Shown here piece after piece: positions 14,470 through 23,135 of a DNA stretch of 40,372 nucleotides (position 1 is its first letter; each line of letters opens with the position of its first letter). The translations under genes were made by a program, and so were the position numbers. Under the pieces are notes generated by a model. That model made no database searches. It saw only the letters and a list, made by a program, of their open reading frames with translations, and was not told the origin of the DNA. Location of the stretch: assembly GCA_030745835.1 (NCBI GenBank), contig JASLNU010000137.1, forward strand, positions 1 to 40,372. Reading direction: 5' to 3'. Origin of the DNA: GCA-2687515 sp002687515. GTDB lineage: Bacteria > Pseudomonadota > Alphaproteobacteria > Rhodospirillales > UBA2165.

Positions 14470-17124
14470 TCAGCCGGCGTCTCTCTGGTTATCCTGGGCG
14501 TAGCTGCCGTAATAGTAGCCGGCGTTCATGTATCCGTATTTGACGTGCTTGCGCAGATCCACCTGGGTCATGGCGACGCCCACCAGGTCGGTGCCGAGAT
14601 CGCTCAAGGATTTGATGCCGGACAGCACCGCATCCCTCGGAACGCCGTCCCAGCGCACCAGATAGAGAGTGCGGCCGGCCAGCCGGCTGAGCACCTTGGG
14701 ATCGGAAACCGCCAGGATCGACGGCGTGTCGAGCAGCACCAGCTCATATTGTTCGCTGGCCTCGGTCAACAACTCTTCCATGCGCGGCGAGCGCAGGAGG
14801 TCCAGCGGATTGCCGCGGAACACCTTGGAGGTCAGGACATGGGCGCCGGAATGGGGATCGATGGAGATCAGTTCGTCCAGTTCGCCGCCGTCGCGCAGAT
14901 ATTCGACGACACCCCCGGAATTGTTCAGTTTCGCCGCCCGATGGATGCTCGGGCGGCGCAGATCGCAATCGATGACCAGCACCTTTTGGCCGGACATGGC
15001 GGCGACGCGGGCGAGCGACAGGGTGGTGATGGTTTTGCCTTCCGACGGCAGCGATGAGGTTATGCAAATGACGTTGCCGCGTTCGTCGCCGACAAACATC
15101 GAGGTGTGCAATCCGCGGATCGCCTCGGTAAACAGCGACCGGTCGAAGATATTGACGTGGGCGTAGGTATCGCGGCGGGCGACGAACTTGTCGAACGGGA
15201 TCATGCCGAGCGCCTGGGCGCCGGTGAGCTGTTCGATTTCCTCGGGCGATTTGAAACGGTTGTCGAGGCGCGAACGGACGAAGACCAAAAGCAGCCCCAG
15301 GAACAGGGCGCCGCCGGCGGCCAGGCCATAAATCACGTTCTTGCGCGGAAACGTCGGCACCGCCGGGATGATGGCGGCGGAAATGATGCGCGCATCGGCG
15401 TCCTGGATATCGTCCTGGTTGCTGACTTCCTTGAAACGGCCGAGGAAGGCTTCATAGATTTGCCGGTTGGCCTTGGCTTCGCGCTGCAATTCGCGCAGCT
15501 TCACTTCGGCCTGGTTCTGGCCGCTGACCTGGTTCTGCGTGTCCGACAGGCTTCTACGCAAGCTACGCTCGCGCGCCTTGGCGACCTCAACCTCGCTGCC
15601 CAGATTTTCGACCACTTTGCGGATTTCCACCTTGAGCCGGCGCTGGTTCGCCGCCAATTCGGACCTGATCTTGATCATCTTGGGATGCGCTTCCTCGTAC
15701 CGCGCCGACAGCTCCGAAGCCTTGCCGAGCAGTTTGGTTTCCTCCTTACGCAGGTTCTGGATGGCGCGCGTCTCAAACACCTCGGACGCGGCATTGGTGT
15801 CGCCGCCGTCCTTCAAAAGCTTGCTGGCCACCCGATAGCGGGCCTGGGCTTCCGAGCGTTGCGTCTGGGCGATGATCACCTGGGAGTTGATCTCGATCAG
15901 CTGTTGGGCGCTGACCTTGTTGGAGTTGCCGCCGACCAGCAGCTTGCTGGCCCGATAGCGTTCCACCGCGCCTTCCGATTTGCGCACCTTGCCGCGAAGA
16001 TCGGTGATGCGCGAGTTTAGCCATTTGTTGGCCTTGTCGGAAGCATCGTACTTGGCGTTCAACTGGCTCTGCAGATATTGCTTGGCGGTGGTATTGGCAA
16101 CCTTGGCCGACAACTCGGGATCGACCGAGGTAAAGCCGATATTGATCACCAGCGAGCGGCCCGCGGTGCGTACCGCCAAGCCACCGAGGACCGAATTCAC
16201 GGCGGCTTCCACATTCAGATCGGGCCTGGCTCCATTGCCCTTCGCCGGCGCGCCGATACGGTCGTCGCCGCGGCTCAAGGCGAGGTCCAGGGCGCGGTCC
16301 CGGGCGCTGCGTTCGGGCCGCCCGCCGGCGGCGGCTTGCAGCCCGTCGTCGGCTTGTCCCCGGGCCATTTGGGCTTCGACCACCACATCCCAAAGCCCGG
16401 TGGCCATATCGGTTTCGCCGAGGTCCAGGCTCTCCAGCATGGTCAAACCGAAGCGCGCCAAGCGCTCGCCGAGACCGGGCTCGGTTGCTGGCCGGGCGGC
16501 TGGCGCTTCTCCGGTGGCCAAATGGACAGCGGGCGCACCGGCGCCCGGCGGCGCGCCGCTGCCCGACAGCGAAGACAGGAAAAAGTTGATTTTATTGACC
16601 AGGCCGCCCTCGGCCCGGTGTGGACCGGCCCGGCGGGCGAAGGCGCCGGGACGGGCGAGGTTAAGCTCGGCAACCACATTGCGGATCAGTTCGCGCGAGC
16701 GGATGACCTCGACTTCGGTCTGCACGATGGCGGCATCCAGATTGACGCTGGACAGAACGTCGTCGACATCGACCACCTGCAGCTTGCGGCTGTTGATCAT
16801 CACCGAGGCCGAGGCCGTGTAGCGCGGCACGATCTGTTGGACAACGAGGAAGGTGATCGCCATGACAATGACGAAGCTGGTGGCGATCAGCAGCTTGCCG
16901 CGCCAGATGGTGTTAAAGAGATCGCGTATCTGCAATTCCTCGGAGCGCCGAAGCATCGGGCCGCGTCCCTGTGTTGCCGTCTCGATGCGGCGGTCTTCCG
17001 CGTGCCGGCGTTGGTCGCGGCGGCGTTCAAGCCCTTCGAACTTGCCGGCATATTTGCGGCGCTCGCCGCCTTCGCGGCGGCTGGCGGTTGTTCGGCGGTC
17101 CGTGAATTTCGGATCAGTTACCAA
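14470..17124 (-). CDS. Wzc/ExoP-like polysaccharide co-polymerase and tyrosine autokinase
   Basis: This 884-residue inner-membrane protein joins a Wzz chain-length domain to a BY-kinase. TM1 is near residues 79-97, the periplasmic domain has long coiled coils (about 355-570) with a GNVR-type end (SNQDDIQDADARIISAAIIP), and TM2 is near 597-616. The kinase has Walker A SLPSEGKT (691-698), Walker A' VLVIDCDLRRP (715-725), Walker B ELVLLDTPS and a tyrosine-rich tail (Y863, 865, 870, 871, 872, 875) for autophosphorylation. Such proteins control polymerisation and export of extracellular polysaccharide. Two oddities are an arginine-rich cytoplasmic head (10-60) and an Ala/Gly/Pro-rich insertion at about 158-302. 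It lies directly downstream of the Wza-like gene. Confidence 0.93.
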   Translation of the reverse strand: MVTDPKFTDRRTTASRREGGERRKYAGKFEGLERRRDQRRHAEDRRIETATQGRGPMLRRSEELQIRDLFNTIWRGKLLIATSFVIVMAITFLVVQQIVPRYTASASVMINSRKLQVVDVDDVLSSVNLDAAIVQTEVEVIRSRELIRNVVAELNLARPGAFARRAGPHRAEGGLVNKINFFLSSLSGSGAPPGAGAPAVHLATGEAPAARPATEPGLGERLARFGLTMLESLDLGETDMATGLWDVVVEAQMARGQADDGLQAAAGGRPERSARDRALDLALSRGDDRIGAPAKGNGARPDLNVEAAVNSVLGGLAVRTAGRSLVINIGFTSVDPELSAKVANTTAKQYLQSQLNAKYDASDKANKWLNSRITDLRGKVRKSEGAVERYRASKLLVGGNSNKVSAQQLIEINSQVIIAQTQRSEAQARYRVASKLLKDGGDTNAASEVFETRAIQNLRKEETKLLGKASELSARYEEAHPKMIKIRSELAANQRRLKVEIRKVVENLGSEVEVAKARERSLRRSLSDTQNQVSGQNQAEVKLRELQREAKANRQIYEAFLGRFKEVSNQDDIQDADARIISAAIIPAVPTFPRKNVIYGLAAGGALFLGLLLVFVRSRLDNRFKSPEEIEQLTGAQALGMIPFDKFVARRDTYAHVNIFDRSLFTEAIRGLHTSMFVGDERGNVICITSSLPSEGKTITTLSLARVAAMSGQKVLVIDCDLRRPSIHRAAKLNNSGGVVEYLRDGGELDELISIDPHSGAHVLTSKVFRGNPLDLLRSPRMEELLTEASEQYELVLLDTPSILAVSDPKVLSRLAGRTLYLVRWDGVPRDAVLSGIKSLSDLGTDLVGVAMTQVDLRKHVKYGYMNAGYYYGSYAQDNQRDAG

Positions 17125-17158
17125 TCTGCACCATATGTTTTAAAAACGGCGGACAATA

Positions 17159-17755
17159 TTAGAAAAACCGCTGCTTGATCGTGATGATGTCGCCGGGCAG
17201 GACGGTTGTGCTCTCGGTGACCCTTTCCTCGCGCCCTTTTGCCTTATTGGCGCGCTTGACGACGATGTCACCCTTATCGGCGCGGTAGGTGAAGCCGCCG
17301 GCCATGGCGACCGCGTTCAAAACCGATATGCCGGCGACGTAGGCGTAGTTTCCCGGCTTCTTGATCTCTCCGAGAATATAAAATGGGCGGTAGTTCAAGA
17401 CCTCGACGGTCACCTGCGGGGTCTTCAGGTATTTGCGCAGCGATTGGGATATCTTGGTTTCCAGTCCGCGCACGGTTTCGTTCCTGGCGCCGATCTTGCC
17501 GATCAACGGCATCGATATTTCACCGTTGCCGGCCAGTTCGAAATTTCCCGAAAGATCCTTTTCGCCGAACACCGTGATCTTCAGTTTGTCGCCGGAGCCG
17601 AGCTGGTATTCGATAGCGCTTTCGGCGGCGATGGCCGGCACCTGGATCACGCCGATCCAGGCCGCAAGCACGAGCGCGGCGATTAAATGCCACGGGCGTA
17701 CACCTAGAAAACGGCTAAAACCTGCCGGTATTTGAAAGTTCCTTTTGCGGATCAT
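17159..17755 (-). CDS. Short polysaccharide export (Wza/OPX-like) protein
   Basis: This 198-residue protein has a signal peptide (residues 20-42, LIAALVLAAWIGVIQVPAIAA), a Poly_export domain (YQLGSGDKLKITVFGEKDLS; GEISMPLIGKIGA) and one SLBB domain (YILGEIKKPGNYAYVAGISV; VLNAVAMAGGFT). E. coli Wza has about 380 residues, with extra SLBB domains and a C-terminal helix that spans the outer membrane. Those are absent here, and there is no lipobox cysteine. It should therefore be periplasmic and need another outer-membrane pore, for which the beta-barrel gene just upstream is the candidate (inference). The start at 17755 is preferred because the signal peptide follows at once; a longer frame to 17851 is possible. 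Confidence 0.9.
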   Translation of the reverse strand: MIRKRNFQIPAGFSRFLGVRPWHLIAALVLAAWIGVIQVPAIAAESAIEYQLGSGDKLKITVFGEKDLSGNFELAGNGEISMPLIGKIGARNETVRGLETKISQSLRKYLKTPQVTVEVLNYRPFYILGEIKKPGNYAYVAGISVLNAVAMAGGFTYRADKGDIVVKRANKAKGREERVTESTTVLPGDIITIKQRFF

Positions 17756-17951
17756 AGGCTCGTTGCACAATCGCCGATCAGTCGCCAGCGAACCGCGCGA
17801 GAGGCGGTGCGGGCAGGTTAAACAACGATTTACATGTGGTGTCTGGCGCATCGATTTTCAATGTTTTGGCGGGCCTAAGCTGGCGGCGCCGCATTCACGT
17901 CGCCGCGATCATTATTCGAACGAATTGCAGGGGCGATCTAAAGTGGTAGAT
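17756..17951. other. Intergenic gap before the Wza-like gene
   Basis: This 196-bp gap separates the beta-barrel gene from the Wza-like gene on the same strand, long enough for a second promoter. A 6-bp palindrome AGATCT occurs at its edge. No clear terminator hairpin with a T-run was found. Confidence 0.3.
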
Positions 17952-19304
17952 CTAAAACTGCACACCCAGCTTCAAGATTGTTTTGAGCACGCCATAGTCC
18001 CCGGTTCCAATGTTGTTATCCTTGTGCGTTTTGTTGACGTTCAATTCGGCGTAGTAGCGTTCGCTGAACAGGTAGCGCACCGCGGCGCCGGCCGAAATGG
18101 TGGTGTTAACTTCACTGCTGCCATTGTACGTATCATAGGTATAGGAGCCGTTAACGGAGAGGATGATATTGCGCATCAGTTCGTGATCGACGCCGAATTC
18201 GAGCTTGCTGCTGGTGATCCCGGAAACGTCGCTGGAGGTGGTTTCCTTGATCTCGCGAACGACGCCGCCGGTGATCGTTGTCAGCGGCGTTACGTTCCAG
18301 GTCAAATCGAAGCCGAGGGCGTAACCGCTCACATCCTTGAACTGCGGATCGTCATATTTCTGCCAGAAATACCCCGCCGAGGCTTCGCCATCGATGATCT
18401 CGGTAATATCGAATTCGGCGCCGAGGGAGACCCGGGTACCGGTGGAATCGCGGTTGGCGCCGCCATCGTCGATGCTGTCCCAGTAATCGACGACCTTGTA
18501 TTCGAACTCGGTGAAGGCGGAATATTCCGGATTGATGTCCACCGAAGCCCTGAGCGTGGTCAGGTAATCGACGATATCGCGGTCGTCATTGTTGATGATG
18601 GTGCCGTTGTTGGCGGTGACATCGTCATAATTGGTGTCGGTCAGGGTGCTGTCCAGATCCAGGCCGAACTTGGACAGTTTGTAGGATAGGCCGCCTTTCG
18701 CCGAATATTTCAACGAATGGCCCGGCTCCTTGCCGCCGGCCTCGCTCTCCTCGCCGCGCATCTCGTGCCCGGCATCGACGGTCATGCCGGCGGTTAGCTT
18801 CAAGGCATGGCGCACGTCCAGACGGCCGTCGATATAGGCGCTCAGATCCTCGTAATCCTCGGTCGAATTGGTGGCGTAGCGGCCGATCTTCGCATCGGCG
18901 CCGAAATTCAAGGCGTGTGGGCTGAAATCGGATTTGACCGCCAGACTGGGCGTGATCAGGGTGATGAAATCGTCCTTCGGGTCGGTGGCCTTGGCGAACA
19001 CGTTGGTATCGTAGGTTTCATCCAATTCGATTTTCGGGAAAAACTGAAACGAGCGCAGGCGAATGCCGAGCGCATCGTAATCCGGCTTGGGGCGGCCCTT
19101 GACGGTTACATTCTCAAGTTCCTGCGCGGCCACCGGCGCCGCCGGCTGCACGCCATAAATCAACAGCGCCGCCGCCAACACGGCCAGCGGCTTGGCGGCG
19201 CGCGGAACGAACGCCGGACCCGGCAAATATGAAAGCAGTAACGAAAACAAGGAACAATCACCCAACCCATTAACTTGGCTCCGGAAATCCGAAGCCCCCT
19301 TCAT
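17952..19304 (-). CDS. Outer-membrane beta-barrel protein of the polysaccharide cluster
   Basis: The protein has a signal-like segment (PLAVLAAALLIYGVQPAAPVAAQE), then about 390 residues of alternating polar/aromatic beta-strands (LDETYDTNVFAKATDPKDDF; SVNGSYTYDTYNG; RYYAELNVNKTHKDNNIG) and a terminal phenylalanine (LKLGVQF), all typical of a large outer-membrane barrel. It resembles the barrel proteins (DUF2320/OMP_b-brl_2 type) often found in exopolysaccharide clusters. Placed beside a short OPX protein, it may be the outer-membrane exit pore (inference). The start is uncertain: ATG at 19304 or 19367, or a TTG closer to the signal segment; none has a good ribosome site. Confidence 0.85.
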   Translation of the reverse strand: MKGASDFRSQVNGLGDCSLFSLLLSYLPGPAFVPRAAKPLAVLAAALLIYGVQPAAPVAAQELENVTVKGRPKPDYDALGIRLRSFQFFPKIELDETYDTNVFAKATDPKDDFITLITPSLAVKSDFSPHALNFGADAKIGRYATNSTEDYEDLSAYIDGRLDVRHALKLTAGMTVDAGHEMRGEESEAGGKEPGHSLKYSAKGGLSYKLSKFGLDLDSTLTDTNYDDVTANNGTIINNDDRDIVDYLTTLRASVDINPEYSAFTEFEYKVVDYWDSIDDGGANRDSTGTRVSLGAEFDITEIIDGEASAGYFWQKYDDPQFKDVSGYALGFDLTWNVTPLTTITGGVVREIKETTSSDVSGITSSKLEFGVDHELMRNIILSVNGSYTYDTYNGSSEVNTTISAGAAVRYLFSERYYAELNVNKTHKDNNIGTGDYGVLKTILKLGVQF

Positions 19305-19334
19305 ATTGGGAGGGGGTCCCTGGATTCCAATATG
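19302..19334 (-). promoter_or_regulatory. Inverted repeat before the beta-barrel gene
   Basis: CATATTGG (19302-19309) and CCAATATG (19327-19334) are perfect 8-bp arms around 17 bases. The dyad covers the ATG at 19304, which would suit an operator or leader hairpin and argues that translation may begin further downstream. Confidence 0.4.
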
Positions 19335-19399
19335 CGCGGGTGTAAAATTCGGTAACAAATGCGGCATATTCCGCCGCCTCGTCCAAGTGGGAACGAGAT

Positions 19400-20710
19400 T
19401 CAGTTGGGACTGGTGCTGTCGCTGGAATCGGGCTCGCTCGCCGGCTCAAGCTCCAGGGATTCGGCGATCGCCACTTCGGTGACTTCCTCGATGGATTCGG
19501 TGCTCACCGCTTCTTCCAGCGTCGCATCGATGGTGGCGCCGTCGTCGGCTGCTTCGACTAGCCCCTCGCTGGCGCCTTCGGATATCACCTCGGCGATTTC
19601 CTCGGTGCTGATGCTGCCTTCGTCGGCCAGGACGGCGACGCTTTCAACGACGCCGCTGGTCGAGGCTTCGACCAATTCCAGGGTCGCGGCGCTGTCGCCG
19701 TCGGCGGCGGCCACGGCGCCGATCACCGCGCCGGTGGTGGTCGCCTGCACCAGCTCGGTAACCTGGGCGCTGTCCTCGACGGTCAAGAGCACGGCCTCGA
19801 CCGAGGAGGCGGCGATCACCTTGACCAGCCCGGCCGAATCTTCTGAAGATTCGGTGGATGTTTCGATGGCCACGGTGACGATATCCTTGACCAGTTCGGT
19901 GGCCAGTTCGGCGCCGGCATCGGGCGAGCTGGCGACCGCCGACCGGACCGCCGAGGAGACGATGTCGCCGACCGCCTCGGTCGATGCACCGGCGCCCGCG
20001 TCCGCGGTCGCGGCATTGGTTTCGATCGCCGTCGCGACGATGTCGAGCACCATGTCGGAAGCCTTCTCGCCGCCGCCGCTGTCGGACTTGACCGCGGTTT
20101 CGACCGCCGAGGACACGATGTCGCCGACCAGGCTTTGCCCTTCGCCGCCGCCATCGGCGCTGGCCGAGCCCTCGACGGCGCCGGAGATGATGGCCTGCAC
20201 CGCGGCGCTGCCGCCGCCGGACTGGAGGGCGGTTTCGACGGCGGTGGCGACGATGCCGCGGACCTGGGCGGCGGTGTTGTCCGATTGGGATTTGGAAAGC
20301 GAGGCGACGACCTCGCCGACCAGCGCCTTGGCGATCGCCGGATTGCGCGAGATCGCTTCGCGCATCAGCTCCTCCGCGGCCTCCGGGTTGCGCTCCGAAA
20401 TGCTGGCGATGATGGCCGCCAGGGCGGCGGCATCGAGATTGCTGGTATCGATATTAGCGTCGCCGCCACCGCCGCCCTTGGTGCCGCGCTTGGCGCCGCG
20501 CTTGCCGCCGCGGACGGGCGGGCGGCGGCCGAAGCGCCGCTTCGACGCGCGTCCGGGACGTTGCCGCCTTAAATTGGATTGCCGCGCCGCCGGCGCCTTT
20601 TTTTGCAAACCGCTAAGGCCCTGCGCCGCGCCTTCGCCGGGCACCAAAAACAGGCTCAGCATCAAGGCCAGCATCAGGATCAGAACCGGAAACAGTACAT
20701 CCTTGGCCAT
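19400..20710 (-). CDS. Exported protein with degenerate 22-27 residue tandem repeats, unknown function
   Basis: This 436-residue protein starts with a hydrophobic signal or anchor (residues 5-24, VLFPVLILMLALMLSLFLV). Next comes a strongly basic stretch (48-80, with RRQRPGRASKRRFGRRP) and a polyglycine. From about 149 to 420 it is built of about eleven weak repeats starting near 149, 171, 194, 220, 246, 273, 295, 320, 346, 372 and 398, with a core like LVxDIVxxAVETAV. Basic residues almost vanish in the second half and the tail is acidic (ESLELEPASEPDSSDSTSPN). No known family is recognised. It heads the leftward polysaccharide export block, so a surface, scaffold or adhesin role is possible (inference). 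Composition is dominated by Ala, Val, Ser, Glu and Asp. Confidence 0.75.
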   Translation of the reverse strand: MAKDVLFPVLILMLALMLSLFLVPGEGAAQGLSGLQKKAPAARQSNLRRQRPGRASKRRFGRRPPVRGGKRGAKRGTKGGGGGDANIDTSNLDAAALAAIIASISERNPEAAEELMREAISRNPAIAKALVGEVVASLSKSQSDNTAAQVRGIVATAVETALQSGGGSAAVQAIISGAVEGSASADGGGEGQSLVGDIVSSAVETAVKSDSGGGEKASDMVLDIVATAIETNAATADAGAGASTEAVGDIVSSAVRSAVASSPDAGAELATELVKDIVTVAIETSTESSEDSAGLVKVIAASSVEAVLLTVEDSAQVTELVQATTTGAVIGAVAAADGDSAATLELVEASTSGVVESVAVLADEGSISTEEIAEVISEGASEGLVEAADDGATIDATLEEAVSTESIEEVTEVAIAESLELEPASEPDSSDSTSPN

Positions 20711-21071
20711 GGTCCGCCGCTCACCTTTGCAATTGTTGAACTCGGTTATTGATTTCAGGGGCCGCGAAACTCGCGTTTGCCAACCCTTAACATGGGGACC
20801 CGGCGGCCGAATTCAATAACCGGCGCCCGGTGGCGGTTTCCGCCGAGCAAGGCTTCCTATGGTAATTTTCGGAAAAACTTCCTATATAAGAAGGCGTTAC
20901 CGGCAAACGTTAAACGCATCAGAGACGTTTACCAGGTAAAGCCGATATAAAGTCGGTGTAAAGAACCACTGAATTGAAATTCCAAGGGTGCGAGAAGCGC
21001 GCCTCTGGATTTCTCCGAATTTTGAGCCAGGCGGCTGGCGCGGTAAGAATGTATCGTAAAGAAGCGGGACG
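20711..21071. other. Divergent promoter region
   Basis: This 361-bp gap separates two divergent genes and should hold both promoters. It contains a perfect palindrome TTTACCAGGTAAA (20928-20940) and an AT-rich stretch with TATATAAG near 20883-20890 that could be a -10 region. No small gene was convincing. Confidence 0.4.
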
Positions 21072-23108
21072 ATGTCGTTTATCAGGGTATTATTTTCCTT
21101 CAAGGGACGGATCAGGCGCCATATTTTCTGGCTGAAATCCCTGTTGCCGGCGGCTTTGTTGGCGACCGTATTGCCCTTCCTGCCGGAATTCATCCCCTAT
21201 GCGGGGGTTGCCAAGATAATCGGCTATGCCATCGTATTGTGGATCGTGATGGCGGGCCTGGCAAAGCGGCTGCACGACCGCGACCATAGCGGCTGGCTGC
21301 AGGTTCTGTTCACCGGCCCGGTCGCCGCCATGCTGGTCCTGCATGTTATTGCCTTGACCCAGCCGTGGCTGGCGGTCGGCTGGTTCATCTCCGGCGTCAT
21401 CGGTATTTGGATCATCGCGGAAACCGGATTCATTGCCGGCAAAAGCGGCCATAACCGGTTTGGCGCGGATCCGGCCCTCTATCATAACACCCGGTCCAGC
21501 AGACGCGGATCCCGCGGCCGCGGCGCGGAACCTGAAAATGAAAACGGATCAGAGGCCGACCCAGCGGCCCAGGCACCGACGGAGCGCGGCGGACGCGGTT
21601 CCGACCGGCAACCGCCGGAGCTGCAATATCCGGCCCAATCCAATCGGGAACTGATCGGCGCGCATGGCAATGGCAATGGAAACGGCGGCGGCAAAAATGA
21701 AACGCCGGACGAAAGGTGGGATCAAAGCTTGGCTGACTGGCGGGTTGAACCTTCGCCCGAAGCGGCGTCCGAAACGGCGCCCGATAGCGGCGCATCGCCG
21801 GAAACGGCGCCGGTTATGCCGCCGATCGAGGCGGCCGCCCAACTGAACCAATCCGAGAACCGGCGGCGGCGCATCTCGGAACTGTTTTCGCAGCCGGTCA
21901 ACTTGGACGATACGCCCGGGACGCCTGGGGCCGATGACGCGCCCGAACCGGGCGAAATCGAACCGGGCGAAATTGAACCGGGCGAAATTGAACCGGCCGA
22001 AACTGAAACCGCCGAAACCGGCGATGCCGATGCGCCGGTCATCGAAGCAGGGATTGATCTGGACCAGGAACCGCCGCCGCCGCTTCCGGCGGTCAATCAC
22101 GAGATTGAGAATTTCAGCAAGAAACTTCTGCTTCGCGCCACCGACAGCGCCGCCCATCTCAGATATCTGGAAAACGCGGCGGCCAGCGGCAACCGGTGGG
22201 CCAAATTGGAAACCGCGGCCACCTATCTTTCCGCCTATACTTCCGCCGATATTTCCGCCCCTAATTCCGCCCATAATTCCGCTGGCGGCGATAACGCCGG
22301 CCATACCGAGCGCGGCATCGCTTATTTAAAGGAAGTCGCCGAGGCGCCGGAAAGCTATCTCGGCGTCGGCAAGGAAGCCTCCTATTTCCTGGGCGAGATT
22401 TACCGCCTCGGGTTCGGCACCACCGCCGTCAACGAGGATCTGGCCCTCAAATACCTGACCCGGGCCGCATCGGAAGGCCACAAGGACGCCAAGATCGGCC
22501 TGGCCGCCGTGATTTCCCGGGAAAAGCTCTCCGAACATGCCGACGAATTCACGCATCCGATCATCGAGGCCGCCCTGGCCAACCACGAGGCGGCGGCGGC
22601 GCTCATGCAAATGCTGGAAAACGATTGGAGTCTTTCCTACCAGGATGGCGTCCTCGTGGTGCTGCGCACATTGGTCGATAACGGCGATCGCCTGGCGGCC
22701 AAGCTGTATGGCAAATACCTTCTCGAAACCGGCGATTTTCGGATCGCGCCGCTGGTGCTGATGCGCGCCGATGTCCTCGACGCCGCGATCATCGACAAGA
22801 TCATGGATATCGTGCAATCGGGCCAGGCCGACGACGACAGCACCAACGCCCTGGTCGATTGCATCAACCACCACGCCGACAAGGGCGATTCCTACGCCAA
22901 CTACCAGATGGCGGTATCCTACAACAACGGCATCGGCGTGCCGCAGGACGATATCATGGCCTTCGTGCACGCCAACCTGGCGGCGTCGCGCGTGCATGGC
23001 CACGAACGCGACCACCTGACGCGCCTGCGCGACGAATTGAAGGAAATCCTGACCGACCCGGAGCTCGCCGAGGCGCAGGAGATTATCCGCGAACGTTTCT
23101 TGAAATAG
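21072..23108 (+). CDS. DUF805 membrane domain fused to Sel1-like repeats
   Basis: This 678-residue protein has an N-terminal DUF805 domain (residues 5-125) with about four transmembrane helices and the family motif AGLAKRLHDRDHSGW (61-75). A long disordered linker follows (130-345), rich in Glu, Pro, Ala and Gly, including three PGEIE units (293-307). The C-terminal cytoplasmic part carries Sel1/TPR-like helices (GKEASYFLGEIYRLGFGT; LALKYLTRAASEGHKDAKIG; ANYQMAVSYNNGIGVPQDD). Sel1 repeats usually bind partner proteins, so this may be a membrane scaffold. The function is unknown. The ATG at 21072 follows GCGGGA. It is divergent from the repeat protein gene and convergent with a beta-barrel gene. 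Confidence 0.82.
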   Translation: MSFIRVLFSFKGRIRRHIFWLKSLLPAALLATVLPFLPEFIPYAGVAKIIGYAIVLWIVMAGLAKRLHDRDHSGWLQVLFTGPVAAMLVLHVIALTQPWLAVGWFISGVIGIWIIAETGFIAGKSGHNRFGADPALYHNTRSSRRGSRGRGAEPENENGSEADPAAQAPTERGGRGSDRQPPELQYPAQSNRELIGAHGNGNGNGGGKNETPDERWDQSLADWRVEPSPEAASETAPDSGASPETAPVMPPIEAAAQLNQSENRRRRISELFSQPVNLDDTPGTPGADDAPEPGEIEPGEIEPGEIEPAETETAETGDADAPVIEAGIDLDQEPPPPLPAVNHEIENFSKKLLLRATDSAAHLRYLENAAASGNRWAKLETAATYLSAYTSADISAPNSAHNSAGGDNAGHTERGIAYLKEVAEAPESYLGVGKEASYFLGEIYRLGFGTTAVNEDLALKYLTRAASEGHKDAKIGLAAVISREKLSEHADEFTHPIIEAALANHEAAAALMQMLENDWSLSYQDGVLVVLRTLVDNGDRLAAKLYGKYLLETGDFRIAPLVLMRADVLDAAIIDKIMDIVQSGQADDDSTNALVDCINHHADKGDSYANYQMAVSYNNGIGVPQDDIMAFVHANLAASRVHGHERDHLTRLRDELKEILTDPELAEAQEIIRERFLK

Positions 23109-23135
23109 GGCGGTACGGAGGCGGCGGTCGCCCTA
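23106..23135. terminator. Hairpin spanning two convergent stop codons
   Basis: TAGGGCG (23106-23112) and CGCCCTA (23129-23135) form a 7-bp stem that includes the stop codons of both convergent genes. AAAATTT follows on the plus strand. It may act as a weak terminator in both directions. Confidence 0.35.

Noticed and set aside
14220..15057. Plus-strand open frames over the element and the wzc-like gene
   Set aside because: They are shadows of the opposite strand and of self-complementary DNA, with no motif or ribosome site.
19359..20819. Ser/Thr-rich plus-strand frame opposite the repetitive exported protein
   Set aside because: The minus strand has a signal peptide at the start and consistent repeats; the plus frame starts inside the neighbouring gene and lacks a signal. 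I cannot fully exclude it.
20897..21193. 98-residue minus-strand frame overlapping the start of the DUF805 gene
   Set aside because: It overlaps the recognised DUF805 N-terminus and has no recognisable domain.
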